NCBI RefSeq assembly: GCF_029633865.1
Contig: NC_079213.1
Coordinates: forward strand, 98,914,845 to 98,978,844
DNA: 64,000 nucleotides
DNA from: Lampris incognitus
Taxonomy: Eukaryota; Chordata; Actinopteri; Lampriformes; Lampridae
Direction: 5' to 3'
The notes beneath the pieces are model-generated. The model saw nothing but the letters and a program-made list of their open reading frames with translations. It did no database searches and was not told the DNA's origin. Within the stretch, counting starts at the first letter, position 1. Every line of letters begins with the position of its first letter. Below are positions 41,109 through 52,837 of the stretch, piece by piece. Made by a program: the position numbers and the translations under genes.

Positions 41109-42990
41109 TATATTAGACTCCCGACCACCTCTCTGTACTTTTTCCACATCTAACATTTTTGGTGCATCTTCTGAGTAGTCTAATTTCTGCTCACATGGGG
41201 TTTCTCTTACCCCGCACTCCTGCATATCAAAACGCTCCAATATTTTCTCAGAGTACCTTTGTTGTGAAACTGTTACACAGTTGGCGGACTGAGTGAAGTC
41301 CATCCCAAGAAAGCACTTTAACCTGCCCAGATCTTTCATCCTGAATTGTGGACAGCATCTTTTTCACTTTACTCAGCATCTCTGTGCTGCTTGATGCTAT
41401 GATAAGATCATCTACCCAGGTTATAATGATCGTTTTCCCTTCCTTTGACTCCTTGGAGTACACACAATGGTCTGATTGGTTTTGTGTAAAACCATCACCT
41501 GTCAAACACTCGTGTAACAGTAAGTTCCAATTGCGGCCAGACTGCTTGAGGCCGTAGATTGACTTCTCCAGTTTACACACTAGTTTTTCTCCCTTCTCAA
41601 TATAACCCTCAGGTTGTTCCATGTATATGTCATAGTCTATGGGGGCATGAAGATAGGCCGTCTTTACATCCATCTGGTGTAAAATCAAGTCATACTGAGC
41701 CGCCTTCTGTAGAAGCACTCGAACACTTGTTAGGTTGGCTGTCGGCGAAAATGTCTCCCCATAATCCACCCCAGCTCTCTGGCTATATCCCTTTGCGACA
41801 AATCTAGCCTTGTACTTGTCGTGTCCGTCTATATCTGTTTTTATCGCATACACCCACCTTCCTCCCACTGTTTTCTTGCCCTCTGGCAATTTCGTAAGGG
41901 TGAATGTTTTGTTGTCTCTTAGAGACTCCATTTCCTCGTCCATTGCCCTGGACCACTTTTCTGATTCTGGCGATTCCATGGCCTCTTTAAAGGTCAGAGG
42001 GACACCGCACACTGCCCTGTATGCATCTATAGTAGTGAGTGAGCTGTCATCACTGTCGACCTGACTATAGTCAATCAGGTATCTCGGAGGGTTGCGTTCC
42101 CTTTGGGGGTACCTCCCACTGGCTGAGGCTTGTGACGTCACCCTTGGGTGCTCCTCGTCATCATCCTCGGGTGCTGACTGTGTACCGTCAGTCTGTACAT
42201 TTTTCTGTACTCTAGGCTGAGTTGCAGCTGTCTCAACAGACTTTCTCTCTCTTACCCAGTCTTCTGGGTGCAGACCTGGTGTCCGAGTCTAATTTTCACT
42301 AGTTGCCTTGTGTCACCATTAGAGTGAATGGCTTATATCTCTCGGGTAACCCCCTCATCACCATGGCCATCATTAGTCCCTCACTCGGTGGTTCTCCCGC
42401 CCCTTTGAGAGCCGTAATGATTTGTTCAGCTCGGATAATGTATTCGGTTATCGTCTCATTATCAGCTTTCTTTAGCCCAGTCAATGTTACATACAGAGTG
42501 ACAATCCGGGGTCTGCCCTTACCAATGTAATGTTCCCGCAACACCCGTAGACTCTCTCTACCGTTGTTCTTCGTTTCTCTGAAGATCAGTCCCAAGCTTG
42601 TGTTGTCCAATAAAGGCGCCAATGCGCAGTAGGCGTCCGCGTTCCGCTCCTCGTCTAGGGCCTGCTCTTCCGCTGTCAAAGGTCCCACGGGCTCGGTAAG
42701 AATGGTGGTTTTCAGCCCCACACCATGCATGCAACAGAGCATTCGCTCTTCCCACAGTTCATACTCATCGGCCTGTCCGTTGAATGTGGGCCACCTGCTC
42801 TTCTTCCGCTCCATCTCCCTAGGTAGCGTTAGCTTAAGGTTCCGTTAGCTTCCCGATAGCCTCTCTCGATGCTAACTAGCTTCACACTTGCTAACTTGCT
42901 ACTCCGTGCTAACCTGCGCGCATCCCGCCATCCGAGGTTATCACACTTCGTGTACTTCTTTTATCAAACTACTAAATAATCCAACGTTAT

Positions 42991-43004
42991 CTGGGCCCAT
43001 AACC
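42991..43004 (-). other. Primer-binding site matching the initiator tRNA-Met anticodon arm
   Basis: The plus strand here is CTGGGCCCATAACC, identical to the anticodon stem-loop of vertebrate initiator tRNA-Met (CAU anticodon inside). The minus strand, which the element transcribes, is its complement and directly follows the 5' LTR. Drosophila copia primes from the same internal tRNA position. Confidence 0.8.
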
Positions 43005-43289
43005 TGTTAGAAGACTAGATTAATACTTTATGTCTATCTCTGCGCAGATGAAGTGGATTATTAAACCGTTATAAAGAATCGTACTGACTACCGAACTTCT
43101 GCTGGAGGGAAAAATGCAGCCTTCGTTTATACGGTCGTTTTGGGAGAAGAAAATGAACAGCGTCTCAGTGACGTAATCAATCCGCGCATGCAAGCGCAAC
43201 ACCGCCCACTTGTGGACAAACAAAGTCGTAAACAAAATAGTACACAGTAACACATAGTCATACAAATACACTGGTGTCATATCTCAACA
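43005..43289 (-). repeat. 5' LTR of the copia-type fossil
   Basis: A 285-bp repeat, a near-identical partner of 38466-38754, followed on its outer side by CATGT. Confidence 0.9.
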
Positions 43290-43354
43290 CATGTAAGTGC
43301 TGATACTCACAGACATGTCTACTCCAAGGTTCAAACGAAGAAAAACAGAACACA

Positions 43355-43391
<37 letters not shown>

Positions 43392-43823
43392 TTGCTGCTT
43401 CACAATGAGCCAAACGGAAGATAAACAAAACGAACTCTCAGCCGGTGAAACTAACAGTACCTAAAACAACCAATAGAGGGGAGCACTGGAACACCTAACG
43501 TCATAACAAAGCATGTGCAGTTCTGTCGTCTTCAGTTCTCATGCAGTTATAGAGAGCAGGAAGGAATCTTGTTCTCAGTTGAGTTTTTTGTGTGCATCTC
43601 TCACCTGGAAGAGAATCCAGTTAATATACAAAAGAGCATGTATTCAGTACAGTAATGTAACACCTAGCTGGGGTCAGAACAGACGCTGTAATTGGAATAA
43701 ATGTTATGAGGCCCCTGATCTACTGTTGCTGTTTTTTCTTTTGTCTTTATGGTCTATACACATTCATCTGACATCACTTGAACACATGCAAATACCGTAG
43801 ATTGTGCAGAAAGTAATCCTATA
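43290..43823. other. Intergenic stretch with (CA)n, nothing else recognised
   Basis: A CA run occupies about 43356-43388. No supported coding frame. Confidence 0.5.
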
Positions 43824-45456
43824 CAGTGCATCCGCTAAGTATTCACAGCCCTTTACTTTCCCCACATTTTGTTATGTTACATCCTTATTCCAAAATGGAT
43901 TAAATTCCTTTTTTTCTCATCAATCTACATACAATACCCCATAATGACAAAGTGAAAAAGGTTTTGTAGAAATTTTTGCAAATTTATCAAAAATAAAAAA
44001 CTGAAATATTGCATGTACATAAGTATTCACACCCTTTACTCAGTACTTGGTTGAGGCACCCTTGGCAGTGATTACAGCCTCAAGTCTTCTTGGGTATGAA
44101 GCTACAAGCTTGGCACACCTATATTTGGGGTATTTCTCCCATTCTTCTCTGTAGATCCTCTCGAGCTCTGTAAGGTTAGATGGGGAGCGTCGCTGCACAG
44201 CTATTTTTCAGGTCTTTCCAGAGATGTTCAATGGGGTTCAAGTCTGGGCTCTGGCTGGGCCACTCAAGGACATTCACAGACTTGTTCCAAAGCCACTCCT
44301 TCGTTGTCTTGGCTGTGTGCTTAGTGTTGTTGTCGTGTTGAAAGGTAAACCTTCGCCCCAGTCTGAGGTCCTGAGCGCTTTGGAGCAGGTTTCCATCAAG
44401 GATCTCTCTGTACTTTGCTCCATTCATTTTTCCCTCAATCCTGACTAGTCTCCCAGTTCCTGTCGATGAAAAACATCCCCACAGCATGATGCTGCCACCA
44501 CCGTGCTGTAGGGATGGTATTAGCAAGGTGATGAGAGGTGCCTGGTTTCCTCCTGACGTGATGTTTGGCAATCAGGCCAAAGAGTTCAATCTTGGTTTCA
44601 TCAGACCAGAGAATCTTGTTTCTCATGGTCTGAGAGTCCTTTAGTTGCTTTCTGGCAAACTCCAAGTGGGATGTCATGTGCCTTTTACTGAGCAGAGACT
44701 TCCGTCTGGCCACTCTGCCATAAAGGCCTGATTGGTGGTGCTGCAGAGATGGTTGTCCTTCTGGAAGGTTCTCCCATCTCCACAGAGGAACGCTGGAGCT
44801 CTGTTGGAATGACCATCGGGTTCTTGGTCACCTCCCTGACCAAGGCCCTTCTCCCCTGATTGCTCAGTTTGGCTGGGTGGCGAGCTCTAGGAAGAGTCCT
44901 GGTGGATCCAAACTTCTTCCATTTACAAATGATGGAGACCACTGTGCTCTTTGGGACCTTCAAAGCTGTAGACATTTTTTTGTACCCTTCCCCAGATCTG
45001 TGCCTCGATACAATCCTGTCTCGGCGGTCCACAGACAATTCCTTTGACTTCATGGCTTGGTTTCTGCTCTGACATGCACTGTCAACAGTGGGACCTTATA
45101 TAGACAGGTGTGTGCCTTTCCAAATCATGTCCAATCAATTGAATTTACTACAGGTGGACTCCAATCAAGATGTAGAAACATCTCAAGGATGATCGGTGGA
45201 AACAGGATGAACCTGAGCTCAATTTTGAGTGTCATAGCAAAGGGTGTGAATACTTAGTATGTACATGCAATATTTCAGTTTTTTATTTTTAATAAATTTG
45301 CAAAAATTTCTACAAAACCCTTTTCACATTGTCATTATGGGGTATTGTGTGTAGATTGATGAGAAAAAAAATGAATTTAATCCATTTTGGGATAAGGCTG
45401 TAACATAACAAAATGTGGGGAAAGTGAAGGGGAGTGAATACTTCCCGGATGCACTG
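43824..45456 (-). mobile_element. Tc1/mariner transposon C with ~215-bp inverted ends
   Basis: The left arm 43824-44035 and right arm 45241-45456 are inverted copies (CAGTGCATCCG start, AAGTATTCACACCC inner end), about 90-95% alike. TA flanks at 43822-43823 and 45457-45458. Length is 1633 bp. Confidence 0.9.
44176..45053 (-). pseudogene. Tc1-like transposase of transposon C, frameshifted
   Basis: The start is MKSKELSVDRRDRIVSRHRS with a helix-turn-helix (GYKKMSTALKVPKSTVVSII). The middle piece (SDETKIELFG) and the end piece ([34 protein letters not shown]) are in other frames, with switches near 44700-44790 and 44450-44570. The first and second Asp and the Glu of the DDE triad are still readable. 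The copy is inactive as it stands. Confidence 0.88.
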
Positions 45457-45722
45457 TATATAAAACATAGCATACGTATATGTTAGATGGCAGACCACTT
45501 GTGATCTCTAACCCCTACATAGTTACTCTTTTAAATGGCAGGAGACATTATGAAATGAATGATGTACTACTGGAGACGTTAAGGTTGCTTTTGTATTAAA
45601 AGTGAACTTTATTACAGCTGGTTTATTTAAAGCCAAATACAATAAGTCCACAGGTTACAGTAAAGGTCACATTTATTACCTTGATGTACAAGTTTTACAT
45701 TTTACATGCAACTACTGCCTGT

Positions 45723-47748
45723 CTATTCTGTGGGGACCACAGATGGGCAAATATTACAAAGAGCACAGCAAACTGTTACCATCTTGTCAAGGGAGGTAGG
45801 TTGTCCTTGAGTGGCTGATTGGCAGAGAGACCGTGGGATGGTGGTCTGAAGGATGGTGTACTTGTTCCTGACCAGGCCAATGACTCTTTCCACATGGATC
45901 CTGATGGCCCCTTGTTGCATCTAGTTCCAGTGGATGCAGTTGCTGCTTGCCTTTGGTGAATGCTGGTATTTTCAACTGTGCACAATACAGGCCAACTGCA
46001 TCTCTGACATTGAAGCCTCTATCTGCAAGAATGAAATCTCCTGGTGACAATTTCACAAGATATCCAGTTTTCTGTGATGTGCTTGTCGCTTGTGCGTCCA
46101 CCTCAGCCATTTGACACAAAGGATAGAACACCCTGTGGTGTTATTGATATCAGGTATTTTATAGTGTTGTGACGCTTGTACTTAGAGTATGTCTGTGCAC
46201 GAGCTCTCAAGTTCTTGGCTTCTCTATAAACATTTCAAAACAGTCAATGATAGAAGTGCAGTTGCTATAGTCATCCCTGAAGCAGATGGGCAGACTGACC
46301 TGAATTTGTTCTTTTGATGGCCAAACTATAAGTGGTGACAGTCTAACATACATGACATCTAATGTGCTATTAAATATTCTGGCAACACTTGTCTTAATAC
46401 AAAATAAATAAACAAAAAAATATAGAGGTAAACAGAGCGTCATTCTCATCATTGTTAACAGAAAGCTATGAAAGGGAGTCAGTCCTGGACTAGCTTTAAG
46501 AAATCCTGACAGAAAGGTAAAGACAACCATTATTTTAGCATAGCTTGGAAGACTTCCTGTACCATTTCATCATTTCCTTTAAATGCCTCTTCGTTAAAAG
46601 AAAGCAGATCAACTTTGTCCTTTAGACTATGAACCTCTGCTCTAAGTCGAGCACACTCATTTGTTAATGCTTTGACTGTAGCTTTGCAGGCTGCATTTGA
46701 GCATGGTTCCACGATGCCTGGGCTGTGAGTGGGCTGAGAGTAACTGTGCTCACAGTCTGCCTGTACTCACATGGTGTTGTCGGTGTCATCGCTGGTGCTG
46801 AAAGGGGCCACAATCTCATGGTCAGTGTCACTGCAAGGGGCCAAAGTCTCAGTTTTTTTCCATTTCATCTGCTGGGTATGCTCAAACATACTGTTGGCAT
46901 AGATGTTTTTCTGCCGCTGTCCAGCTGAAGTGTGTGCAAACAGGCTGGGTACATAATCAGGGCTCATGGGGTTGTCATTTTTTCTTCCTGAGCAGACAGA
47001 GAGGCAAGAATGGTAGAATATTACATGTGTGCATACCATCAAGATATTGAACAACCTGAGCAAGTCCAAAGGAATTGAATCGAGTGCCACTGGTGCAGTC
47101 GACTAAATTCCTTTGGATAACCATGACCTGGATGAATGAGAACATTCACAGACAACCTGAGCAAGGTCATTTACCTTTCATCTTTTTCGCTCAGATATTT
47201 TTCTCTCTTATTCGCCTTTATGCTGCAGTTAAGTACTGTAATGTATATTTAATAAGGGTGATCTCAGCGCGCATCTGCTGATCGGCAATCCGGTGCTTCT
47301 CGGTGAGGACAAGCATTAAGATAGAGAAGAACACTGGAGCAACCCTGGCAGTTGAAACCTCTTTATTAAGGTGCAAGTGAAAGAAGGTGCTATAAGGGAG
47401 CTTAAAGATATAAATAATAATTAGCTAAGTTAAAGGCAAACGTAACTTACCGGTAAAGTGTTGACAGCACAATATGGAGTTAGAAGTCGGCTGCCAGCGG
47501 TCCCTTCTGATTGAAGCCAGCCATTTATTCCGCCGATCTAGCTCCTTTGGGACTGAATGAAATTGTAGTCTGGGGTTTCTCTGACGACTGTTGTTACAGC
47601 CAACAGCACAACATATCCCGGGCATATTGTATGAACTTTCTTTTGTGTCTAGAGACTCTAGAATCACAACTAGTCTACTCTGGCAGTAGTGGTTGTGCAG
47701 CTGTGTCCCGGACACAAAAATGGCGGCGCTAAAACATAGTGACGTCAC
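45723..47748 (-). pseudogene. THAP-domain / DDE_Tnp_4 transposase relic (ISL2EU/Harbinger-like)
   Basis: Reading on the minus strand, a THAP zinc finger comes first (about 47450-47650: MPGICCAVGCNNSRQRNPRL, FHSVPKELDRRNKWLASIRR, CCQHFTG), ending at a good donor near 47449. A middle block (NDNPMSPDYVPSLFAH) follows with its own splice borders (46993 to 46770), then a coiled segment (46530-46712). The DDE_Tnp_4 catalytic region is last: [71 protein letters not shown]. This order is typical of THAP-bearing ISL2EU-type transposases. Several frames are shifted and at least one stop splits the catalytic part, so it is probably dead. Element ends were not found. Confidence 0.75.
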
Positions 47749-47749
47749 A

Positions 47750-48426
47750 GGGTATCAATGAATGGCTCGTCTGCAGACATGTGATTCTGATGACGCACGA
47801 GGTTCAGCTGGGGGGCAGGAAGTGAAACGCAGAACGGACGAGATGGAGCTAGTTTAGCCCGAACTGTGCTAGTTTAGACGATATTATGAGAGAAAGGTAT
47901 AAACAGACATTAAGATATGTTGGACATGATCCTTATGTTATGAAGAGTGATTTTTTTGACGAAGTGGTCACCGCACACACGCGCGTTATCCGACTCCGCT
48001 CCTCCCGACCGCACACGTTCGAAAGCCATTTTTCCGGCGTTTTCGGTCAGTTTCTTGCATCCCCTCCCTCATGAACAACAACTTATGGTACTCAATAAAA
48101 ACTCCTTGTGGTTTGACGCCAAACATAGGCATTTCGAAAGTCTGATAGTGCGTCCTATGTAGAAAACCAATCCTGCCTCCATCTGTAGTTCGTGACGTCA
48201 TATGCAAACAACCTTGCGGCAAGCAGGGCGGTTGAAAAACAGCGGCGACACTCTCATAGGCCCCCCATTGTAAAAAATGGCGGAGACTTTTCCGGCCCCT
48301 TCCGGATTATGGGGACCATGAATAGTTCCAAACGTTGATATTCACAACATCGCTTTCCACTGCGTATCAAGCCATTTCAGCGGTAAGTTGACAAGTTAGG
48401 AGGTAAGATTTTAGATAATTCACTTA
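47750..48426. other. Intergenic stretch, nothing recognised
   Basis: It contains several GTGACGTCA-type words (47740, 48193) and AAAATGGCGG (48279), which recall promoter elements, but no linked host gene is visible. The left end may still belong to the THAP element. Confidence 0.4.
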
Positions 48427-48666
48427 GTAGAGCCGAAGGAACGGAGAAGACCGTAGGTTCACACTTAAGCCGTGTAGGCAACTTTCTTTAATCAACGGTA
48501 AATCAGAGAGACAACAAAACCACAGCTCGACTGAGCGGAGGCGGCAAGAATAACCAGAAAACTGGCTGAACAACCATAACTTAACCCTGCGTTAACCTGC
48601 CAGGGCAACCCTGACTTAACTCTTAGTTCCTGAGGTGAATTCTATCCCCAATACGTGTCCACCACA
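48427..48666 (-). repeat. 3' LTR of the gypsy-type fossil
   Basis: A 240-bp repeat, matching 52598-52837 except at about six positions by eye. Confidence 0.92.
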
Positions 48667-51600
48667 TGAGCCCCCCCAGAATTCGCCCTAGTAATCGAAG
48701 TCAGGCAGGCGCGGGGGGACGACAGGCCGTCCGCGGCGGCTCCGGGTAACAGGGGCCGGAGTGTCTCTGGGAGGCATTGACGCGAGCCTGTGGAGGTCGG
48801 CCTGAGGAGCAGAAGAGGCAGCGCGGGCCTCCACGGGGGGAGGAGGCGGAGCCGGGGGACGACCGCGACGAGGGGGTTGGGCTAACTCCAACGGCTGCGT
48901 CAAGTCCAGGTGTGCGGGTTTAACTCGGTCCACTGAAACATGCTCGGCCGTGCCCCCAAAATCCACCACCAGGTGCTTAGTTCCCCGTTCCAGGACGCGG
49001 AAGGGGCCGTCATAAGGGGGTTGCAGAGGGGGGCGGTGTGCGTCGTGACGGATGAACACGTAGTCCGCTGACTGCAGACCTGGGGGCACCTGGGACACCG
49101 GAGCGCCGTGTTGGGCGGTAGGGACGGGTGTGAAAGCTCTGACCCCGTCCAGCAAGGAGGCTCGTTGGTCCACAGCTGACCAGGGACGCGTTGCGTTGGG
49201 CATGAAATCGCCTGGGACTCGCAGCGGCGTGCCGTACACCAGCTCCGCAGAGGAGGCTTGTAGGTCTTCCTTCGGGGCGGTCCGCAGGCCCAGTATGACC
49301 CATGGGAGCTTGTCGACCCAGTTGCGGTCCTTGAGAGTAGCCCGAAGCGCAGCCTTCATGGACCGGTGGAAGCGCTCACATAGGCCGTTCGCCTGAGGGT
49401 GGTAGGCGGTAGTGCGGTGAAGCTTGACGCCCAGAGCCTCACCCACAGCATTCCATAGCTCTGAGGTAAACTGTGGCCCGCGGTCAGATGAAAGGTCGGA
49501 AGGCGTACCGAAACGTGAGACCCACGACCCAATAAAAGCCCGGGCCACATCAGTAGACGTCGTGGATGCCAGGGGAAAAGCTTCAGGCCAGCGCGTAGTC
49601 CTGTCCACCACAGTGAAGAGGTAGGTGAATCCATGGGGGGGGGGGGGGTAGGGGACCAACCAGGTCGACGTGGACATGGTCAAATCGTCTCTCCGGCACT
49701 GCAAAGCGTTCCAGGGGCGCCTTAATGTGGCGGTGTATCTTAGCCCGCTGACAGGCAACACACGAGTCGGCCCACGCTTTCACGTCTCTCTTAAGTCCCT
49801 CCCACACAAACTTAGCAGAGGTCAGGCGCACAGATGGCTTACCGCCTGGATGAGAGAGGCCGTGCACAGCTTCAAACACGGGGCGTCTCCAGCTGTCCGG
49901 GACGATGGGCCTGGGCTGTCCTGTGGAGACGTCACACAGGAGGGTGACACCTGTGTCGCTGAAAGGAACGTCCTGCAGGCGGAGCCCCGTGTCGGAGGTC
50001 CGGAGACGGAGGATGCTCGGGTCCATGGCCTGGTCAGCGACCATCTGTGCATAGTCCAGGCCTAGGTGGACCACTCCAATCACTGCCCTAGAGAGGCAGT
50101 CAGCTACCTGGTTAGACTTACCAGCGACGTGCTGGATGTCGGTAGTGAATTCCGAAATGTAGGAGAGTTGTCGCTGCTGGCGAGCGGACCATGGCTCGGC
50201 CGTCTTGGACATGGCAAACGTGAGGGGCTTGTGGTCCACGTACGCAGTAAACTCGCGGCCCTCTAGCAGGAACCGGAAATGCCGGACGGCGAGCCAGAGA
50301 CCGAGGAGTTCCCTGTCAAAAGTACTATACTTGCGCTCTCGGGGTGTAAGCTGGCGACTGAAAAAGGCCAAAGGCTGCCAACCCCCCCCCCCCGACCACT
50401 GCTCGTGAACCGCACCAACAGCATAGTCCGATGGTTATAGAAATAGGCGCTGTAGGTGAAGGATGCGCTAGCAGGGTAGCCTGGGAAAGCGCAGCTTTAG
50501 TCTCGGTGAACGCACGGTCCCGCTCTGCTGTCCAGTCGACCGCCTGGTTGGGGGACTTGCCTTTCAGCGCCTCGTACAGTGGCCGGATGATAAAGGCGGC
50601 GCGGGGAATGAAGTGGTGGTAGAATGTCACCATCCCGATGAACTCCCTGAGCGCACGAGCTGTTTGGGGGCACGGAAAAGCCGCCACCGCTTCCACCTGT
50701 GAGGGCAGGGGGACCGCCCCGTCCCCAGTGATGCGGTGCCCGAGGAAATCAATGGCCGTCAGCCCGAACCGGCACTTCGCCGGGTTGACGATCAGCCCAT
50801 GCTGGCTGAGGCGTGTGAAGAGTGCGTGAAGATGGGACAGGTGTTCTTCCTCGGAGGCGCTGGCGATGAGTATGTCGTCCAAATAGACGAAGATGAAAGG
50901 AAGGCCACGGAGCACTGAATCCATCAGCCGCTGAAAGGACTGGGCCGCGTTTTTGAGTCCAAATGGCATTCGTGGGAATTCAAATAGGCCGAATGGGGTA
51001 GTCACCGCTGTCTTGGGGATGTCCGACGGGTGCACGGGAACTTGATGATAACCACGGACCAGGTCGACTTTTGAGAAGACGCGTTTGCCAGACAGGTTTG
51101 CAGAAAAGTCCTGGATATGTGGGACAGGATAGCGGTCGGGCGTGGTGGCGTCATTTAGTCGGCGGTAGTCCCCGCATGGGCGCCAACCCCCATCAGGCTT
51201 AGCGACGATGTGGAGTGGGGACGCCCACGGGCTGTCAGAGCGGCGGATGATCCCCATGCGTTCCAGGTGCTCGAACTCAGACTTGGCAATGGCGAGTTTG
51301 GCGGGGTCGAGACGCCTGGCTCTGGCGTAGACCGGGGGCCCCTTCGTAGCAATGTGACGCGCCACACCATGCTTAGCGGTGGGTGCAGAGAAGGTAGGCT
51401 GGGTGAGGTCAGGGAACTCAGTGAGGAGGCGGTTGAACTTGTCTGCCTCTGAGAGAGAGTTGGCTAGACCTGCATAGGCCGCTTCCCTCCGCGTACATGC
51501 GAAGGAGGAGAAGGTGAAGGCGTCGACCAGACGGCTGTTCTGAATGTCCACTAGCAAACCGTAAGCGCACAAAAAAATCAGCTCCGAGGAGGGGAAGCGT

Positions 51601-52580
51601 TACATTGGCCATGACGAACTCCCACGTGAAACGTTGTCCACCAAAACACAGTTCTACAGACCGCACGCCGTAGGTGTGGATAGGGCTGCCGTTAGCCGTC
51701 GCCAACTGGGGGCCCCGCTCCCCGCCCATGATGTCGACGTCAGTAGCAGGGAGCAGCTTCTCTGTGCGCCCGTGTCACAGAGAAATCGCCGACCGGAGAT
51801 GGTGTCGAGGATGAAGAGTAGCCTGCTCGTATCGCCAACACTCATGGCCACTACCGAGTGTTGGCCCTCTCGTTTCCCGTCGGCCTGTAGTTGCAGGGGG
51901 AACGGCACCGTTTAGCTTTCGCACCAAATCGAGCGTGGTACATACAGAGTCCAGAGGGCTTGTAGCGGTCTGACGCTGTGGCGCCACCGTCGGGCCACGC
52001 CCGCGATGTCGGCGGGGGGCCAGTGAAGGTAGGAGCCAGCACCCCGGCATGGGAGGAACGTTGCGTAGCGACGAAGAATCGGTCAGCCTCCTTTGCCAGC
52101 TCACGGGGATCAGTGATGGTGGAGTTAGCGAGCGCAGTCTGGACGTGGGGCGGCATGTTGCGCAGAAACAGCTCCATAAACAGGAAACATGGCTTTTCTT
52201 GACCCAGTAGATTTAACATCCTGCTCATTAGCTCCGATGGTTTGCCATCTCCCAAGCCCTGAATTGCGAAGAGGCGACGTGCTCTCTCCGTTGTTGACAG
52301 TTCAAAAGTTTCAAGGAGGAGATTTTTTAAGTGCGGCGTATTTACCATCGGCCGGTGGGTTGGTTATGAAACCGCTTATCCTGGAAGCCGTAGCGCCACC
52401 CAGCGCTGCCACTACGTAGTAGCACCTGGTCTCGTCCGCTGTTATGTCTCTGAGCGCGAACTGTGCCTCAGCCTGCGCGAACCCTGTAGCCGCGGAAGAC
52501 TCCCAAAACTCCGGCAGTTTAATTGCAACGGCGTTCGTAGCCATAATGTGTGTGGTTTCAGAAAACTTATCCGAAAACCG

Positions 52581-52595
52581 ACGTCGGGGTCACCA
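52581..52595 (-). other. Primer-binding site for tRNA-Trp
   Basis: The plus strand ACGTCGGGGTCACCA equals the 3' end (with CCA) of vertebrate tRNA-Trp over 15 bases. The transcribed strand is its complement and lies two bases from the 5' LTR. Confidence 0.75.
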
Positions 52596-52597
52596 GT

Positions 52598-52837
52598 GTA
52601 GAGCCGAAGGAACGGAGAAGACCGTAGGTTCACACTTTAGCCGTGTAGGCAACTTTTTTTAATCAACGGTAAACCAGAGAGACAACAAAACCACAGCTCG
52701 ACTGAGCGGAGGCGGCAAGAATAACCAGAAAACTGGCTGAACAACCATAACTTAACCCTGCGTTAACCTGCCAGGGCAACCCTGACTTAACCCTTAGTTC
52801 CTGGGGTGAATTCTATCCCCAATACGTGTCCACCACA
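52598..52837 (-). repeat. 5' LTR of the gypsy-type fossil
   Basis: A 240-bp repeat. On the minus strand it starts TGTGGTGGACACG and ends GGCTCTAC. Confidence 0.92.

Larger units (their letters stand above)
38466..43289 (-). mobile_element. Ty1/copia-type LTR retrotransposon (fossil), with nested Tc1
   Basis: Minus-strand element with two matching LTRs (43005-43289 as 5', 38466-38754 as 3') of TG...CA type, flanked by CATGT and CATGC. The primer-binding site lies at 42991-43004 and a purine tract AAGTGGGAG adjoins the 3' LTR. Parts recognised: gag (around 42299-42814), copia-type reverse transcriptase with the YVDD-like VDDL box (within 41248-42141), and RNase H (38850-39248). It is broken, with several breaks. 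A Tc1 element (39491-41108) is inserted in the pol part. The LTRs differ at only a handful of positions, so the insertion is young. It may belong to the GalEa-type copia elements known from fish; this is inference. Confidence 0.85.
48427..52837 (-). mobile_element. Ty3/gypsy-type LTR retrotransposon (fossil), all parts recognisable
   Basis: Minus-strand element with 240-bp LTRs at 52598-52837 (5') and 48427-48666 (3'), and similar ACTTA/ACTTC words outside. Next to the 5' LTR is a primer site for tRNA-Trp, and next to the 3' LTR a purine tract CTGGGGGGGCTCA. In order I recognise gag (about 51850-52545), protease (around 51650-51800, DTGAQRS), reverse transcriptase (within 50325-51572, YLDDILIAS), RNase H, and integrase with an HHCC-type zinc finger and DDE core (48688-50100). 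It is broken, with about five breaks, but its parts are all there. The LTRs are about 97-98% alike, so it is young. Confidence 0.9.

Noticed and set aside
42985-43005. Initiator tRNA-Met gene fragment
   Set aside because: Only the 14-base anticodon arm is present and it abuts an LTR, so a primer-binding site explains it better.
47886-48230. Promoter/first exon of an extra host gene (CRE-like words, ATGGCGG)
   Set aside because: No reading frame with family resemblance and no splice-linked exon was found on either strand.
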